A DNA stretch of 64,000 bases, from the NCBI GenBank assembly GCA_963082975.1, contig OY720344.1:94369228-94433227 (forward strand), read 5' to 3'. Source of the stretch: Labia minor (Eukaryota; Arthropoda; Insecta; Dermaptera; Spongiphoridae). The translations under genes were made by a program, and so were the position numbers. Shown in pieces: positions 44,785-56,499 of the stretch (positions within the stretch are counted from its first letter, which is position 1; each line of letters begins with the position of its first letter). The notes under the pieces were generated by a model. That model was not told the DNA's origin. It saw only the letters and a program-made list of their open reading frames with translations, and ran no database searches.

Positions 44785-45020
44785 TGACCCGTGAGTTATC
44801 TTCCTGAGTGACTGCCCTCCCCCCTACCCCAACTTCGGGAGACATCTGCGCGCTCATCTCACGCGTGATTGTAACGCGATCTTTGGTTCAGTCGTCGTTT
44901 AGCCACCTTTCAGCTATCATTCTTATGATTCGCAATCTTTTCGTAACGGCAGTGATAAGACAATACGTGATTCTAAAGGGCGAGATGGTGGCCCATATAA
45001 ATGTTAACAAATAAACAGGC
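44785..45020 (+). promoter_or_regulatory. GC-rich island, possible promoter or 5' UTR
   Basis: A CpG-containing stretch in AT-rich DNA. It includes TTCAGTCG at 44887-44894, which fits the arthropod initiator TCAGT, and TATAAAT near 44995. It lies just upstream of an ATG with a splice donor 51 bases later. The frame at 44808-45014 is open but ends right before that ATG and has no family resemblance. Confidence 0.3.
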
Positions 45021-45071
45021 ATGCACCAGGAAATGACCTTCCACCACATCCCTCTAATATTTATTCTTGTG
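45021..45071 (+). CDS. Candidate first coding exon with signal-peptide-like start
   Basis: An ATG in good context begins 17 codons, MHQEMTFHHIPLIFILV, followed exactly by GTAAGT at 45072 (phase 0). A hydrophobic run cut off by a donor is a common design for first exons of secreted or membrane proteins. No downstream exon in the correct phase could be identified with confidence, so the product is unknown. Confidence 0.4.
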
Positions 45072-45455
45072 GTAAGTCGATGTATTCATTAATAAAAGAA
45101 ATCCTAAATTATATTTTATTTACATCACTCATAAAAGACTATTATTATCATGAAATCAAAATTTATATTTCAAACAAAAATTTTTTCATTTTATGATAAA
45201 AATTTATAATTATAATATTTACTCGTATATATTTTCTTTACAATTCAGCATTAATTTTGTAATTCTTGATTAATTTATTTGAAATTAAAATTTTAATTTA
45301 AAAAATATATTTAATATTTTTATCTCTTATTGTTTAAATAATTTATTTTGACATTTATCAATTATCAGTGACATATCTCTATATTTAAATTTATTTATAT
45401 ATCTAAAAATAAGCTAAAAATCAAAATCGGAGTGATTTTAGTTCCCCGTAATGAA
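45072..45455. other. AT-rich DNA, possible intron
   Basis: No supported features. Confidence 0.4.
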
Positions 45456-45460
45456 TCTAA

Positions 45461-45605
45461 ACCAGTCGTTCCCAATGTTGGGCATACGCCTCACAGGGGG
45501 CATTTGACTGAGAGGTATTGGAAAAAATTGAGCAGTCATTAAAATTTATATCTGGGGGAATTTGGTGGAGCTTGGAATAAAAAAAAGGTTGGGAAACACA
45601 ATCAT
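45461..45605. mobile_element. Small hAT-like non-autonomous element
   Basis: The left CCAGTCGTTCCCAATGTTGG and the right AAAGGTTGGGAAACACAATC form partial inverted ends. It is about 145 bases long. A target duplication is not clear. Confidence 0.4.
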
Positions 45606-45910
45606 TAAATTATAATAATTAAGAATATATAATTAAACTTTTTTTAAAATCAACAATAATGAGTCTAATTGTAATTTTCAGGAATTTTCTATTATTTTTT
45701 TAACTGTAAATTATATTAATACATCAGCTTATTTTAAATTTCTAAAACTTTTCAGAGGTTGTTTATGAATCAATCCCAAATTTTCAGCAATTATTTTAAA
45801 AGAGGGCATAAAAAAAATAGCTTATTAAAATGTGTTTGTTTGAATCTTTTAATAAATTTCATTGAAATTTTTATTTATAAAATTAGTCAATGTTCATTGA
45901 TTATATTTAA

Positions 45911-46428
45911 GGTGAATGTACCAGTAGTTGACACTATAAGGACATATGAGAAAAATTTGATATCTTCTATTTTTTATCAGATATCAATTTGAGTTTTGGG
46001 TGATATGATTCATAATTAAGAATTTATCTGCAAACCAATGCAATTATTTATTTATTTTATTTTTTATATTTTTTTTTAATATTAACATCTAAAAGCACCA
46101 ATAGTTGACACCCTTAAAATTAGATAATATGGACTGTCAATTAATAATACTTAATATTGATGTTAATACTAAAAAAAAAAAATTAGCAGTAAGCATTCGA
46201 AGAACAAAATATTAAAATATCCATTTGTTCGATTCTTTAAAAAGTAATTGTTGTGCCGTTTTTCTCAGACGGTTACTCAAAACTTTTATATTTAGACATC
46301 TTCAATATAAAAGGAAATACTTTCATATAGAGCGCATTTAGAAATGTTTAGACAGATATGTCTTATTATCCGATATTAAATGTACAAGTGTCAACTACTT
46401 GTACACTGTCAACTACTGGTACCTTTAC
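45911..46428. mobile_element. MITE with GTACCAGTAGTTGACA termini
   Basis: GTACCAGTAGTTGACA at 45918-45933 is repeated inverted at 46407-46422. Outer bases GGTGAAT and GAGTAAAG are similar. Two further internal copies of the core exist, GCACCAATAGTTGACACC near 46095 and GTGTCAACTACTTGTAC near 46388, so the core may be a transposase-binding site present four times. The interior is AT-rich. The frame at 45759-45992 spans the left end and is not a gene. Superfamily unknown. Confidence 0.6.
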
Positions 46429-46429
46429 T

Positions 46430-47556
46430 CTATCATAAACAAAAATATATAAAAAATTACAGGTATTACAATACTTTTTTATAAATGTTTCTAAATAGGT
46501 AAATAAAAAAAAAGTTTAAAATGAAATGGTTGTCTAATCGTCAGGAGCATAACAATTATACATTGTTAAATTCTCTTTTAAAATTAAAATGTAATTTTTC
46601 TTAACAAAATATTGGACTGAAAAATAATAAACTATTTATTGTTTCTATATTTTTACAAATAAATTGAATAAAATTAATTTATACATAATAATGATATTTT
46701 TATTTTTATTATATTTCAATATAAACTCTTATTGTAAATTTCAATGCATAAATTATTATTATTATTATTTTTTTGTATATAAAAAACATAATATTAATAT
46801 TTGTTTCTTATTTATTTATTCTTTTTGAGTTAAATTTAGCTTTATTTATTTTAAAATATTTTTTAACAAAAATTATAATAATATTCATTGAAAAAAAAAT
46901 AATAGTCCATTTTTTTATTTTAAATTAAATTTTAAAATTTTAAATTAATTAAAATAATTCACTTCTTTTTATAGATAAAACTTAAATACATATTTGCTTT
47001 TTGCCAAGGATTTTATGGTTAGTAAGTTTGCATCCATTAATAAACTGAGTAAATTCTTCGAAAAGAAATAAAAATTGAACCCCTAAGTGATTAAATGATT
47101 AATCATATTTGATTTTATCACTTGTGTGGGTGTATTTTTAAATAGCCCTAATGAAGTATAAATCAATAGGATAATAAATACATTAATCTCAATATTTTTT
47201 TGTGTCAATTGATAGGAGTGAAATAATTGAAGGGCAAAGGAATTTCATCTATTAATTGGCGATAAGAAACCTTTGGACAATTGGTTAGCTTGAATGAAAC
47301 CTCAGAGGTTGCTTAACTATAAAATCAACGAATAATGTCTAAAAGAAATTGATGGTTCACTTTTCAATTAAATAAACTATTTTTTTTTTCGCTATCTATT
47401 CGTATTTCAAATTTGCCAACAAAATATTTAAGTTTATTAAAATTTTTAATATATTATTAAATAAAATAATTTTTCCATTATATGGTCATAGCAATATCAA
47501 TTAAATTCTATTTATAACGGATATTTTTAAATTAATGACATGTTTTGAAAAATATC
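46430..47556. other. AT-rich DNA with a more complex patch
   Basis: Mostly AT-rich. 47190-47320 (around TTGGCGATAAGAAACC) is of higher complexity, has no long frame, and could be a conserved regulatory element. Confidence 0.3.
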
Positions 47557-47956
47557 TGGAGTGTCTCCACTTGACTATCTCGCAAATTTTAATTGGATTA
47601 ATTAACATCTATTATATTTAAAATTAATAAATAATAATTATTAAACCAGCGCGTGTTTAACTCTTTTTTGATGCCACTACGTCACGTGCAGGCGCGTGGT
47701 TGCCAGTCAACGTGTTAAAAAATTAATTCCGGTACTTTCAGCGATTCAATCAAGCTGAAATTCTATATATAGCAGTTTTATATAATTTTTAATCATGTGA
47801 AAATCTATCTTTATTTTTGCGGACAATTTAGAGGGAAAAAAATGAATACCGAAAGAGCTACATTTCTTAAAAGTTGATAGAAAACTACGAATTTTAAATA
47901 ATGCCCGTGTATAAAATTTTATTATTCTAGCTCAAACTCTCTGGCGAGATAGTAAA
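47557..47956 (-). repeat. Family B repeat, copy 5 (internally shortened)
   Basis: It begins CTGGAGTGTCTCCACTTGAC and ends CTCTGGCGAGATAGTA. Most of the segment with the CA-rich spacer is deleted. Confidence 0.85.
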
Positions 47957-49400
47957 ATAAATTGTACGAATGTTAAAATGACACCAACGTTATTTACATT
48001 GGAAAAAAAGTAAAATAGATCTAAGGTGATAAATGCGGCTTTTTACCAAGATAACTGTGTGTAAAAACTAAAAAATCTACTTATTATTATTATTTTAATA
48101 TATTTTTTAGTTTCGGTGTTGAGAGAAAACTTTCTTAGTCCATTTTTTTTATCTCGTGTCTATTTTTGATATTAGTTATAATTAATTTATTTATCTAGTC
48201 TAATCCAGGATAGCTCTTTTACAGCCACTCCAATAGAATTAGCATATTTATTTATTTATTTACTTTACTCAAATCTAGAATAGCATCTTTAAAGATACTC
48301 AAATTGGTTTAGTCTTATAAATAAATAATTATTTGTTTATCCCAGTCTAAAAATATATTTGTTTACCAAATTTCATTATCTAAACAAAAGTTTACTTCTG
48401 TTATATCAAGATTTGACTATTATACTTATACTTAAAATAATATTTTTTAAATTATGAAATAAGTATTTTGTATTTTTTTTGTCTCTTATTCTCTTTTACA
48501 TATGTTATAGCTTGATACATATTTCACATAAAATTTTACATAAGACTTATATAAAATTTATTGTAACAATAGTATTTAAAATTTTAATTTTAATCTTTAT
48601 AGATAATTATGACAAACAGAATGAAGCTCTCATTGATTTCAACCTTTTCTAACTCTGAATTGAATAAATTAGTTCTCTTCGAAACTATAAATTCAAATAA
48701 ATCATTTTAATTCTGATATCAAAGACACACAATACGTATTAGAACAATTTATCAATATCAAATCAATATAAGAATAGTTTAAAATTTATTCTTGAAAAAA
48801 GGTGTATAACAAGTAATAAGAAATAAATTATTTTCTTTTTTTACAATGTTTTATTCAACTTGCTTGGTTGTCTGTATGGTTCAAATCTAGTAACTCAGTT
48901 GCAGTTGACCAATCGAACTAAAACTTTGCACACTTTTCAGATTTCGATGACAAAACATGAATATGAAATAAAGATTTCATTTTCTTAATTAAATAATTAA
49001 TTAATAATTTAATTAATAAATTTTAACCCATCATTAAATATCATTTATAATCTCAAAGTATATTCAAATAAAACTTAAAACCTTAAAAATTTATTTACTA
49101 AAAAATTAAAAATAAAATAAATAATTAAAAAAAAATAAGTTACAGTGTTTTATTTATAAATGCACTAAAAACTAGAAAATAATTTTTCTCTTAGCCTCAT
49201 TAAGTATATTCTTCTTCACGATGGGGTTGTACAATGGTCCGCTTACTTAGCACTTCATCAACAATGGTCTCGATACTTTGAATAAAATGAATTAGTTAAT
49301 TAATTTTCTAGGGATCTCTCAAATAAAACTACGGCCCGACATCTATTTTTATCAGTCCCACTGATAAATATTGTCATTTTTGATGCAAATTCAAAAGAAA
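47957..49400. other. AT-rich DNA
   Basis: A patch at 48865-48960 (GTATGGTTCAAATCTAG and CTAAAACTTTGCACACTTTT) resembles the family F/G vocabulary. No gene. Confidence 0.35.
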
Positions 49401-49409
49401 TTTCCATAT

Positions 49410-49750
49410 TTCAAAATCCATTTGAGTGTCAGAATTTCAGTTGGAAGTCATTGATCTGCAAAATGATGACACACTAAAAACCAAATTCAATAATGCATGA
49501 ATCTTACAAAATTCTATGAATATCTTTCCGAGAATGAATGAATATGGTCGATTAAAATCATATGCACGAGGATTTATTTCTGTATTTGGAAGTACATACC
49601 AATGTGAAAAGACATTTTCGAAAATGAAGTATACAGATGATTTTTAACAGATGACCATTTGCAAACAACTTTAATTATAGGAAGTACTAACTTTGTACCC
49701 AATTATGATGAAATAATATCACAAAAAAAATTACATTCATCACATTAATG
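49410..49750 (+). pseudogene. hAT transposase, C-terminal relic (GTF2IRD2-like group)
   Basis: Plus-strand reading in a mostly single frame gives YGRLKSYARGFISVFGSTYQ, CEKTFSKMKYTDDF, then after a stop LQTTLIIGSTNF and KLHSSH at the end. CEKTFSKMK contains the third catalytic glutamate position and the start of the hAT dimerisation region, and the SSH ending matches this group. It belongs to a different hAT lineage from the intact gene at 22.8-24.7 kb. In-frame stops make it dead, and its termini were not found. Confidence 0.75.
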
Positions 49751-49819
49751 CAAAATTTATTATTTAATTAATTAATTAATTTAAAATTTATTTTTTATTA
49801 GATTCTTCGTTATATTATT

Positions 49820-50160
49820 CTATCTCTGTGAGTCTACGGAACTCGAAAGTCTTGGCCGCAGCAACCACACCCCTCCAAGTATTCCTATTCTGAGCCCCAA
49901 CCTTCTAGTACCTATCCTCTCCCATCTCTCTCACATCCTTTCTCACATTATCCACCCACCGTGTCCTTGGTCTTCCAAGTGGACGTTTCCCACTCGGTCT
50001 CACTGCCAATATATTTTTTGCCATCATCTTCTCCCATTCTAGTCACGTGTCCTGCCCACCGTAACCTTCTTGATTTTATAATTCTAAATATCTGGAGATG
50101 AATAGAGGTCATGCAATTCCTCGTTATGCAATCTTCTTTGGCCCATAAATGCTTCGTTAG
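49820..50160 (-). pseudogene. LINE C-terminal fragment (copy with tail)
   Basis: Same family as at 29 kb. The minus strand carries the tail with GRPxxKxPLGRPRTRW-type coding, interrupted by small deletions. TTATTCTATCTCTGTGAG precedes it at the 3' side. Confidence 0.8.
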
Positions 50161-51395
50161 TACAGTAAAATATATAATCTATAATGTCTGGGTATACTTA
50201 GCCCTTTCCTAATAAAATTTGCCGACCCTTGTCTTAAGGTATAATAACTCGTCACTATATAGTATTCGTCATATAATATGATAGGAAAAAATTGATTTTG
50301 TCAAAAAAAAAGATTGATAAAGTGATATGAGTGAAAAAGAGAGAATATAAAATTAGAAATTTATAGTAAATGAAAATAAATAAAACTGTTATGTGTGTTG
50401 TTATTGAGGGAGTATATTAAAATATATATTGGAAACGGTGTTGTTCAGAGGATCAGGGTCAATGTCGCTATTGATCGATAACCACCCTCCTCATCATCAA
50501 CGTGCAAATAAATTAATTGTTTGTTCTTTGCTAACGATTGAAGGTTAACACAAGAGCACTTAATCTATTGTCAAATATTCGGCAGAAAAGCTAAAGGGCA
50601 GTTGGAATCGCCACTGACCTTATTTCATTACCTTATCTTTTCATGATTCGTAACTTCCCAAAAACTATCTTCACAAAAATTGGAAACTTTATTTTTTGGT
50701 AATCATAGATGATAAGATGAATGTGACGTTTGAGATTTGACTTGGAATCAAGTTGTTGATAATAATATTTAATATTATAAAATTTTATTGGAAAAAATGG
50801 CTTATTTTATAACGTTTTTATTAACTTCACTTCAAACCTGTCTATCTGTCTGTTTGCTCTTATGATAAATTAAATCGATTTTTCTTCAACTTTAAATTGA
50901 GACTTTTGAAAATTTTTATAGATATTTCAATGGATCCCTAGAAGGTATGGAAGAAATATAATTGAATTGTAATTAATTAATTTTAATGTAATGCGTCAAA
51001 AGTTTTTCCTTGTATATGATTCATCCATAAACTATGTCAGCCTTATAGAAAAATTATTTTATTCTTTTTAGTCCATGAGAAAATATTTTTTATATTTATA
51101 TTTTTAGCAATATTTTAGGTATATAGATTGAACTCCATATAAATTTGTTTTTTATAAGATTGATAAATTAATTTTTATATTTTCCAAAAATTATTAATGA
51201 ATTGTTTCAGTTTTATTACCAAACCAAAATGGTTAGTAAATCTTTGAATCAGATTTACGTTTTATCATAAGATTTTAATTTATTTTTTCTTTTAAATGTT
51301 TATTGACTTTAATTTTTTAACGATAACATTTGAAACCAAACGCTAAGTCAGATTCTTTATTATTGCATTTATAACTTTTGTTATTTTATTATTAG
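50161..51395. other. AT-rich DNA with a higher-complexity island
   Basis: 50430-50650 has balanced composition (for example GATCGATAACCACCC and GGCAGTTGGAATCGCC). The longest open frame is about 44 codons with no splice support. It may be a conserved non-coding element. Confidence 0.35.
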
Positions 51396-51403
51396 ACTTA
51401 CTG

Positions 51404-51485
51404 CGTTTGGCAGTGGCAGAGAATGATTGTCTCATTTGTTTTCGATCTTGTTTTCCTCATTTCGGGGTTCAAATCCCGAATTAGA
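51404..51485 (+). tRNA. tRNA-like or tRNA-derived segment (degenerate)
   Basis: A perfect B-box-like GGTTCAAATCCC (51467-51478) lies about 45 bases after an A-box-like TGGCAGAGAATG (51414-51425). The T stem pairs only in its inner three bases, and the acceptor stem does not pair well. A decayed tRNA or the head of a SINE is more likely than a functional tRNA. Confidence 0.25.
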
Positions 51486-52390
51486 TCGAAAATGTTTTTT
51501 TATGTGATTATTGTAAGACATTATGTTACAATCTTGATGGGGTTAATTTCAATGAACTGAGTGGATTAGACAGAAGATTGATAATGAAATTAACAACCCT
51601 CTCTTCTCACACTAATATCAATAGATTGGATTTCTCCACCTCTACGTGTGAATCAACAAAGAATGAAAGATAATAAACTCTTGTATAAAGAAAATAATAA
51701 TACTAATGCAAATTATTTATAATATAATTAATTTTGATCAAAATAGTTAATATAATAAGATTAATCGATATTTATTATCATTTATTTATACAATATATGT
51801 TTAAAGTAAATTAAAAATAACTGATTTATAATAAAAAAATATAATATAATAAATATTAAGGAATATTGAATCCGATTTACATTTTTTTATAATTATTTGT
51901 AATTATTTTTATAATTATAAATCTCAATTTTAACCAGCTTTCTCAGAATTATTATGAATTAATTTTATTTATGCCTAAATCTGTATGAACCTCGAGGTTC
52001 GATCCTTAGAACTTAGGTTCGGCGGACCAGGATTATAACGAAATATACAATTTAGTATATAATTAATTTAATGATTCAATTAAAAAATAAAAATTAAATG
52101 AAAGGTTTAATGTGTGTACCGATTGAAAAATTTATTTCATACAGACAGAGTGTCTAGGAAATCTGTCTGTGTAGTTAATTTGATTTATTAAAACATTCTA
52201 CTTTTTCATTTCTAGGGATGAGATAAGTGAAGATTAAACTTCCTATAAAATATAATTACCTTTATTATTTAATAATTTTTTTAAGGATTTATTTAAATTT
52301 GTAAATAATGATAATTTTTATATATGTTTTGTATTAATAATTTTATAAAGAAGTGTGTAATTTATCATTTATTTGTCAATTTCCGTCGTT
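51486..52390. other. AT-rich DNA
   Basis: Another isolated GGTTCGATCC occurs at about 51994, with no matching A box. Nothing else is supported. Confidence 0.35.
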
Positions 52391-52392
52391 TT

Positions 52393-52625
52393 ACTGACCG
52401 ATGATAGAAAGGGAAGGATTGTTTTCCCACTAAATTTCACATGTGGAGATTTTTACATTTCTCCACGAATCATGCATTTTGTTAACAGAAAAAAGTATTT
52501 TTAGCATGATGTCTTGAACTGATTTTGATAAAATTTGGTATATTTACTTAATACATCAGTTGCATAAATTCATCAACTTTTGGCGTATATCTGGAAACCG
52601 GAAGTGGTAGTTTCCAAAGTAATTA
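52393..52625 (+). repeat. Family A repeat, copy 4 (shortened)
   Basis: Left terminus ACTGACCGATGAT. It keeps the ACATGTGGAGATTTTTACAT block and GATAAAATTTGGTATATTTA but lacks the TGTCCGTC run. It ends in the CTGGAAACCGGAAGTGG region, then shares TTAATTTTATATTCATTG with copy 6 beyond it. Confidence 0.8.
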
Positions 52626-52881
52626 ATTAATTTTATATTCATTGTTGGAAATTTTTTACTTAAATTATAGTAGTAATTAATAATTGAGTTATTAAACTAA
52701 AAATAAAAACCAAGATAACATAATTTAGTCATTTTAATTCAAATTTTAAATTTTAAATAATTTTAATAAAAACCTCTTTTGAACTTATTTTCAATAAAAC
52801 CTTTACTTTTATGGTTTCTGTTGTTTGAAATACATTCAAATCAATTTGTGAATGTTATTTTTGGATAAGAAAACCTAGAAC

Positions 52882-52884
<3 letters not shown>

Positions 52885-52913
<29 letters not shown>
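52885..52913. repeat. TTA microsatellite
   Basis: About ten ATT units. Confidence 0.95.
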
Positions 52914-52915
<2 letters not shown>

Positions 52916-53033
52916 TTATAAGTAAAATTGGAACTTTTCGGGTGTTCTTAATAAATGCAAATAAAAATATAAACCATCGTTTATTAGTTAAATAACTTTG
53001 AGGTAAAAAAGCATGAAAAAATCAGTTAGTTAA

Positions 53034-53560
53034 TTGATTAATTTAGAAAGGTTAGTACTCTGCAAGTTGCCTGTTGATAATGCCCTTCATTTTGCCGCAC
53101 ACTCGTTTTCCTTAATTGACCTGTTGCATTCCAGCCTCGGGGAAAGTTCAACGTGCCACATTAGAGAGATAAAAAATCTTTGTTTTTTTTTTAATATCTC
53201 AATCAAAAATATTTTATCAAAAATTCATGTATCGATTGAAAAATATTATCCTTGACAATGATTCAAGAGCAAGGATGTTGAAAATAATATTTTTAATAAT
53301 TTATGATAATGCTACACTTCATTGTTTTAAGATGAATAGCTGAACAATTGAAAAGAGCTAATCATGTTTATCATATACGTGTTATTGTCTCCTACGGTAG
53401 TGAATAGACTTTGGGTTGAGAACTTTTCAATTGCTATTAATCAAGGTGTAAGATAAGTGATAAGAAAGAGTATCAGGGGTGCTGAAATGGGTTATTAATC
53501 GATATCAGACATTATACAATAATATAATTACAATAAACAAGGAGAAATTAATTTAATCAT
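53034..53560. other. Higher-complexity island, coding status unclear
   Basis: 53060-53175 is GC-richer and open on both strands: the plus frame reads KLPVDNALHFAAHSFSLIDL, and a minus frame of about 40 codons also exists. No convincing acceptor/donor pair bounds either. 53330-53500 remains less AT-rich than the background. Conserved regulatory DNA or a missed exon are both possible. Confidence 0.3.
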
Positions 53561-53661
53561 CGCTGTCTTTAATATACAAAAAAAAAATATATAAAAAAAA
53601 CTCTTTAAAAACATCCTTTAATTTAAATTCACTAAAAAGGAGAAAATAATTTGTCCACACA

Positions 53662-53902
53662 CACCACGATTTCCTTATAATTAATCATATCTAAAAAATG
53701 AAAGCATGGGCGCCAAGCATGCAGGGAAAGGAAACGAATACGAAGGAGATTTCATTGTATATGCACAAATCTTTTTTTTCCTTTTACACTATAATTGATA
53801 ACTATGTCTATTTGAAGTAGAATTTACGTTTTTCATTGTATGTTTGGCGCCCATGCACGCTTTCATGTTTTAGATATGATTAATTGTAAGGAATTCGTGG
53901 TG
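53662..53902. repeat. Inverted repeat with ~60-bp arms
   Basis: Arms 53662-53720 and 53840-53902 pair with few mismatches. The left arm begins CACCACGATTTCCTTATAAT and the right arm ends TTGTAAGGAATTCGTGGTG. Both include GGCGCC next to GCATG. The loop is 119 bases. It could be a small foldback element or a long hairpin transcript. Confidence 0.85.
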
Positions 53903-55129
53903 AGAAATTATTATTATTATTAGATTATTCGTTCTTTTCATAAACAATATCGCGATTACTTTAATTGATTTTCATTTAAATTAAAAAATATAGTATAGAA
54001 AATGATTAAACATGATTTAAATTAATTTAATTAAAATTAGTTACGAGGGCAAGTCAATAAGCCATTGTTTTTTTGAATGAAACTCAGGTTTTTGAAATAA
54101 AAATTTAAATTGGTTCTTATTAATATATTATATATATAACATAGATATAAATAATTACTATTTTTAATATTATATAAAAGTTACTATTTTTCAATATGAT
54201 GTATTGTGTAATTACTAATTGATAAAAATAATACCTCCTAAGTCACCTATGACCTGGGATGAACCTGATTATTGCATTGTCATCGAAGTTACATATGTAT
54301 TTCAGCTCATTCAAACATTGGGAAGTTGGTCAAATTCACCTTGCAAATTTTGTCGACAGGACACGGTGTGGAACTAAATAAAAGCATGTAAAAAAACAGA
54401 ACAATGTAAAATAGATTTAAAGAGGAATAATTTAATTAAAATTGCATAGAAACTCTTAAAGAATATTTTTAAATTTTTAAACAGATAATCTCATGGAAAA
54501 ACATTTACAATTTTATTTTATCTTAATTGGACCACTTTAAAGTTTTTTTAAAAAAATACCTTTATGTATATTCTTTTTGATTTTTATTAATTTCTTATTG
54601 ATAATTATTAAAATTACGAATTAAATTTTAAATATGAAGTTTGAAAATACAGTAAAGTTAAATAAAAAATCTATTTTTATTTTTCTATTGTATATAAATT
54701 CATCTATAAAATTTTTTTTTTATATATTTATTGTAATAAAAATAGTAACAAATATTTTTTTATATGTATTTACAATAAAATTATACAAAAGGTATTATCA
54801 ATGAATGTGTTCTATAAATTTAACATCCACCTTCTCTTTTATTTTTCAATGAATCTATTGAAGGTTGAATGAAAATTGCGAATGATTTAATCGTATGGAA
54901 ATGTAAATAAGTTGTCGGATGGAAGAAAAGGTTTATATATACATTTATATATCTTTTGTTTATTTAGATCAGTCACATTAAAAAAAAAATTGTTTATTAC
55001 GTAACAATATTTTGTAAATGTAGGTTTCATTAGAATTGAATAAATTTTCTGACAGTTCAATAATATAAATATAAACTACAAATGAAAATATATACCATTC
55101 GATAGGTCTATAATAAATTAGATATTTTT
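53903..55129. other. AT-rich DNA
   Basis: No supported gene. 54040-54110 (AGTCAATAAGCCATTGTTTT) resembles a weak mariner-type end without a partner. Confidence 0.35.
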
Positions 55130-55669
55130 ACTATCTCGTAAAAGAGATAGTATTGCGATCATGAAAATTTTCGATGTGATGTTTTTATACGTTTTGAAGG
55201 TCCCTGAATCATTTTCACTAAGGTTGAGAAAAATGTCTGTGTGTGTGTGTGTGTGTGTGTGTAACCAAGATTACGCAAAAACGGTTTGAGCTAAAATGAT
55301 GAAATTTGGTACATGAGCATTATTCAAAATTCGTAGTTTTCTATCAACTTTTGAGAAATGTAGCTCAACCGGAAGAGAGTCATTACTTACAACGTTTTGA
55401 TTTTTTTTCCTCTAAAGTGACCGTAAAAATAAGGATATATGTTTGATAATTTTTCACATGATTAATAATTGTATAAAACTGCTATATATAGAATTTCACC
55501 TTGATTGATTCGCTGAAATTACCAGAATTAATTTGTTAACACTGCAAATCTCACGAGTCAACACGTGACGTGGTGCCATCAACAAAATTTATTTAATTAA
55601 ATTTAATTAATATATTATGTTATTTAATCCAATTCAAATTTCGAGATAGTCGAATGGAGACACTCCAGC
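55130..55669 (+). repeat. Family B repeat, copy 6 (full length)
   Basis: From ACTATCTCGTAAAAGAGATA to GGAGACACTCCAGC. It includes a GT microsatellite at 55235-55262. It abuts the mariner relic on its right. Confidence 0.9.
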
Positions 55670-55674
55670 TTATT

Positions 55675-55965
55675 TCTTTTAAAAAATGTATCATTACCTT
55701 GGCAGGGATTTTTTTCGATTTATCCCGAAGCCACTTTTGCACCGTTTCCTTAACTTCCTCATTGTTAGAAAATATTTTTCCACGTAGAGAGTCTTTGAGT
55801 GGTCCAAACAGATAAAAATAAGATGGGCCAAAGTCGGGACTGTAGGTAGAAGGAGGCAAGACCTCCCAACCCAATTTTTGAATCTTATCACGGGTAGGCT
55901 TAGGAAGCTGCAGGAAAGATGGGACAAGTGCAAAACTGTGGGAGTGATTGTATTGTTAAATAGCC
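55675..55965 (-). pseudogene. Mariner transposase, C-terminal fragment
   Basis: Minus-strand reading (one frameshift near 55875) gives PKPTRDKIQKLGWEVLPPST, then YSPDFGPSYFYLFGPLKDSL, then RGKIFSNNEEVKETVQKWL. YSPDFGPSYFYLF matches the Y-S-P-D-L-A-P-x-D-x-x-L-F block that carries the third catalytic aspartate of mariner transposases, but that position reads Y here, so the site is dead. The protein N terminus and both element ends are missing. The family B repeat truncates it on the left. Confidence 0.85.
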
Positions 55966-56109
55966 TGAGTTTTGTAAGAATCAAATAAACCTTTTTTGAG
56001 CTATAGCAATTTTTCTTTTTTACCTCGTAAATTAATACTGGAAATTTGGTTTAAAATATTTCAATTTAAATTGTTAATTTTATATAATGAATATGAATTA
56101 CGGTTTTTT

Positions 56110-56170
56110 CATAACAATTAGAGATGTATATACTATCTATCTATCTATCTATATCTATATATATATCTAT
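56110..56170. repeat. ATCT microsatellite
   Basis: CTATCTATCTATCTAT followed by TA-rich units. It resembles the tail of the local LINE family, but no LINE sequence follows. Confidence 0.85.
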
Positions 56171-56214
56171 ACTTACTTTTATATAATATATCTTATCTTG
56201 TTTGTAATTAAAAA

Positions 56215-56400
56215 ATTGTAAAATTTATAAAGTATATAAAAATAAATTGTATAAATTGGTTAAAGGGTCGAGCAATAGTTCGGTGTCCCAGGTATATATT
56301 TTATATCCACACGCCTTATTTGAATGGCGATTCAGTGAATAAGGTATTAATATTATCAGCCAAACCCGATAATAAAGAATCATATTTTAATTTTTATATA
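56215..56400 (+). repeat. Family E repeat
   Basis: Close match to 19630-19830, including GTTCGGTGTCCCAGGTATAT. Confidence 0.8.
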
Positions 56401-56499
56401 ACCAAGAAATCATTTTTTCACTTAAAATATAGTTGTAAAGCCCAAATCTCCCACATCATCGACTAGGCCACTACCATATAAGGAGTCTTCTCTTGCTCT

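Noticed and set aside
44990-45002. TATA-box for the candidate gene at 45021
   Set aside because: Its position would place the start site at or after the ATG, so it cannot serve that ATG. It is probably chance in AT-rich DNA.
51985-52005. Second B-box-like sequence near 51.99 kb
   Set aside because: One base short of the consensus, with no A box and no stem pairing.
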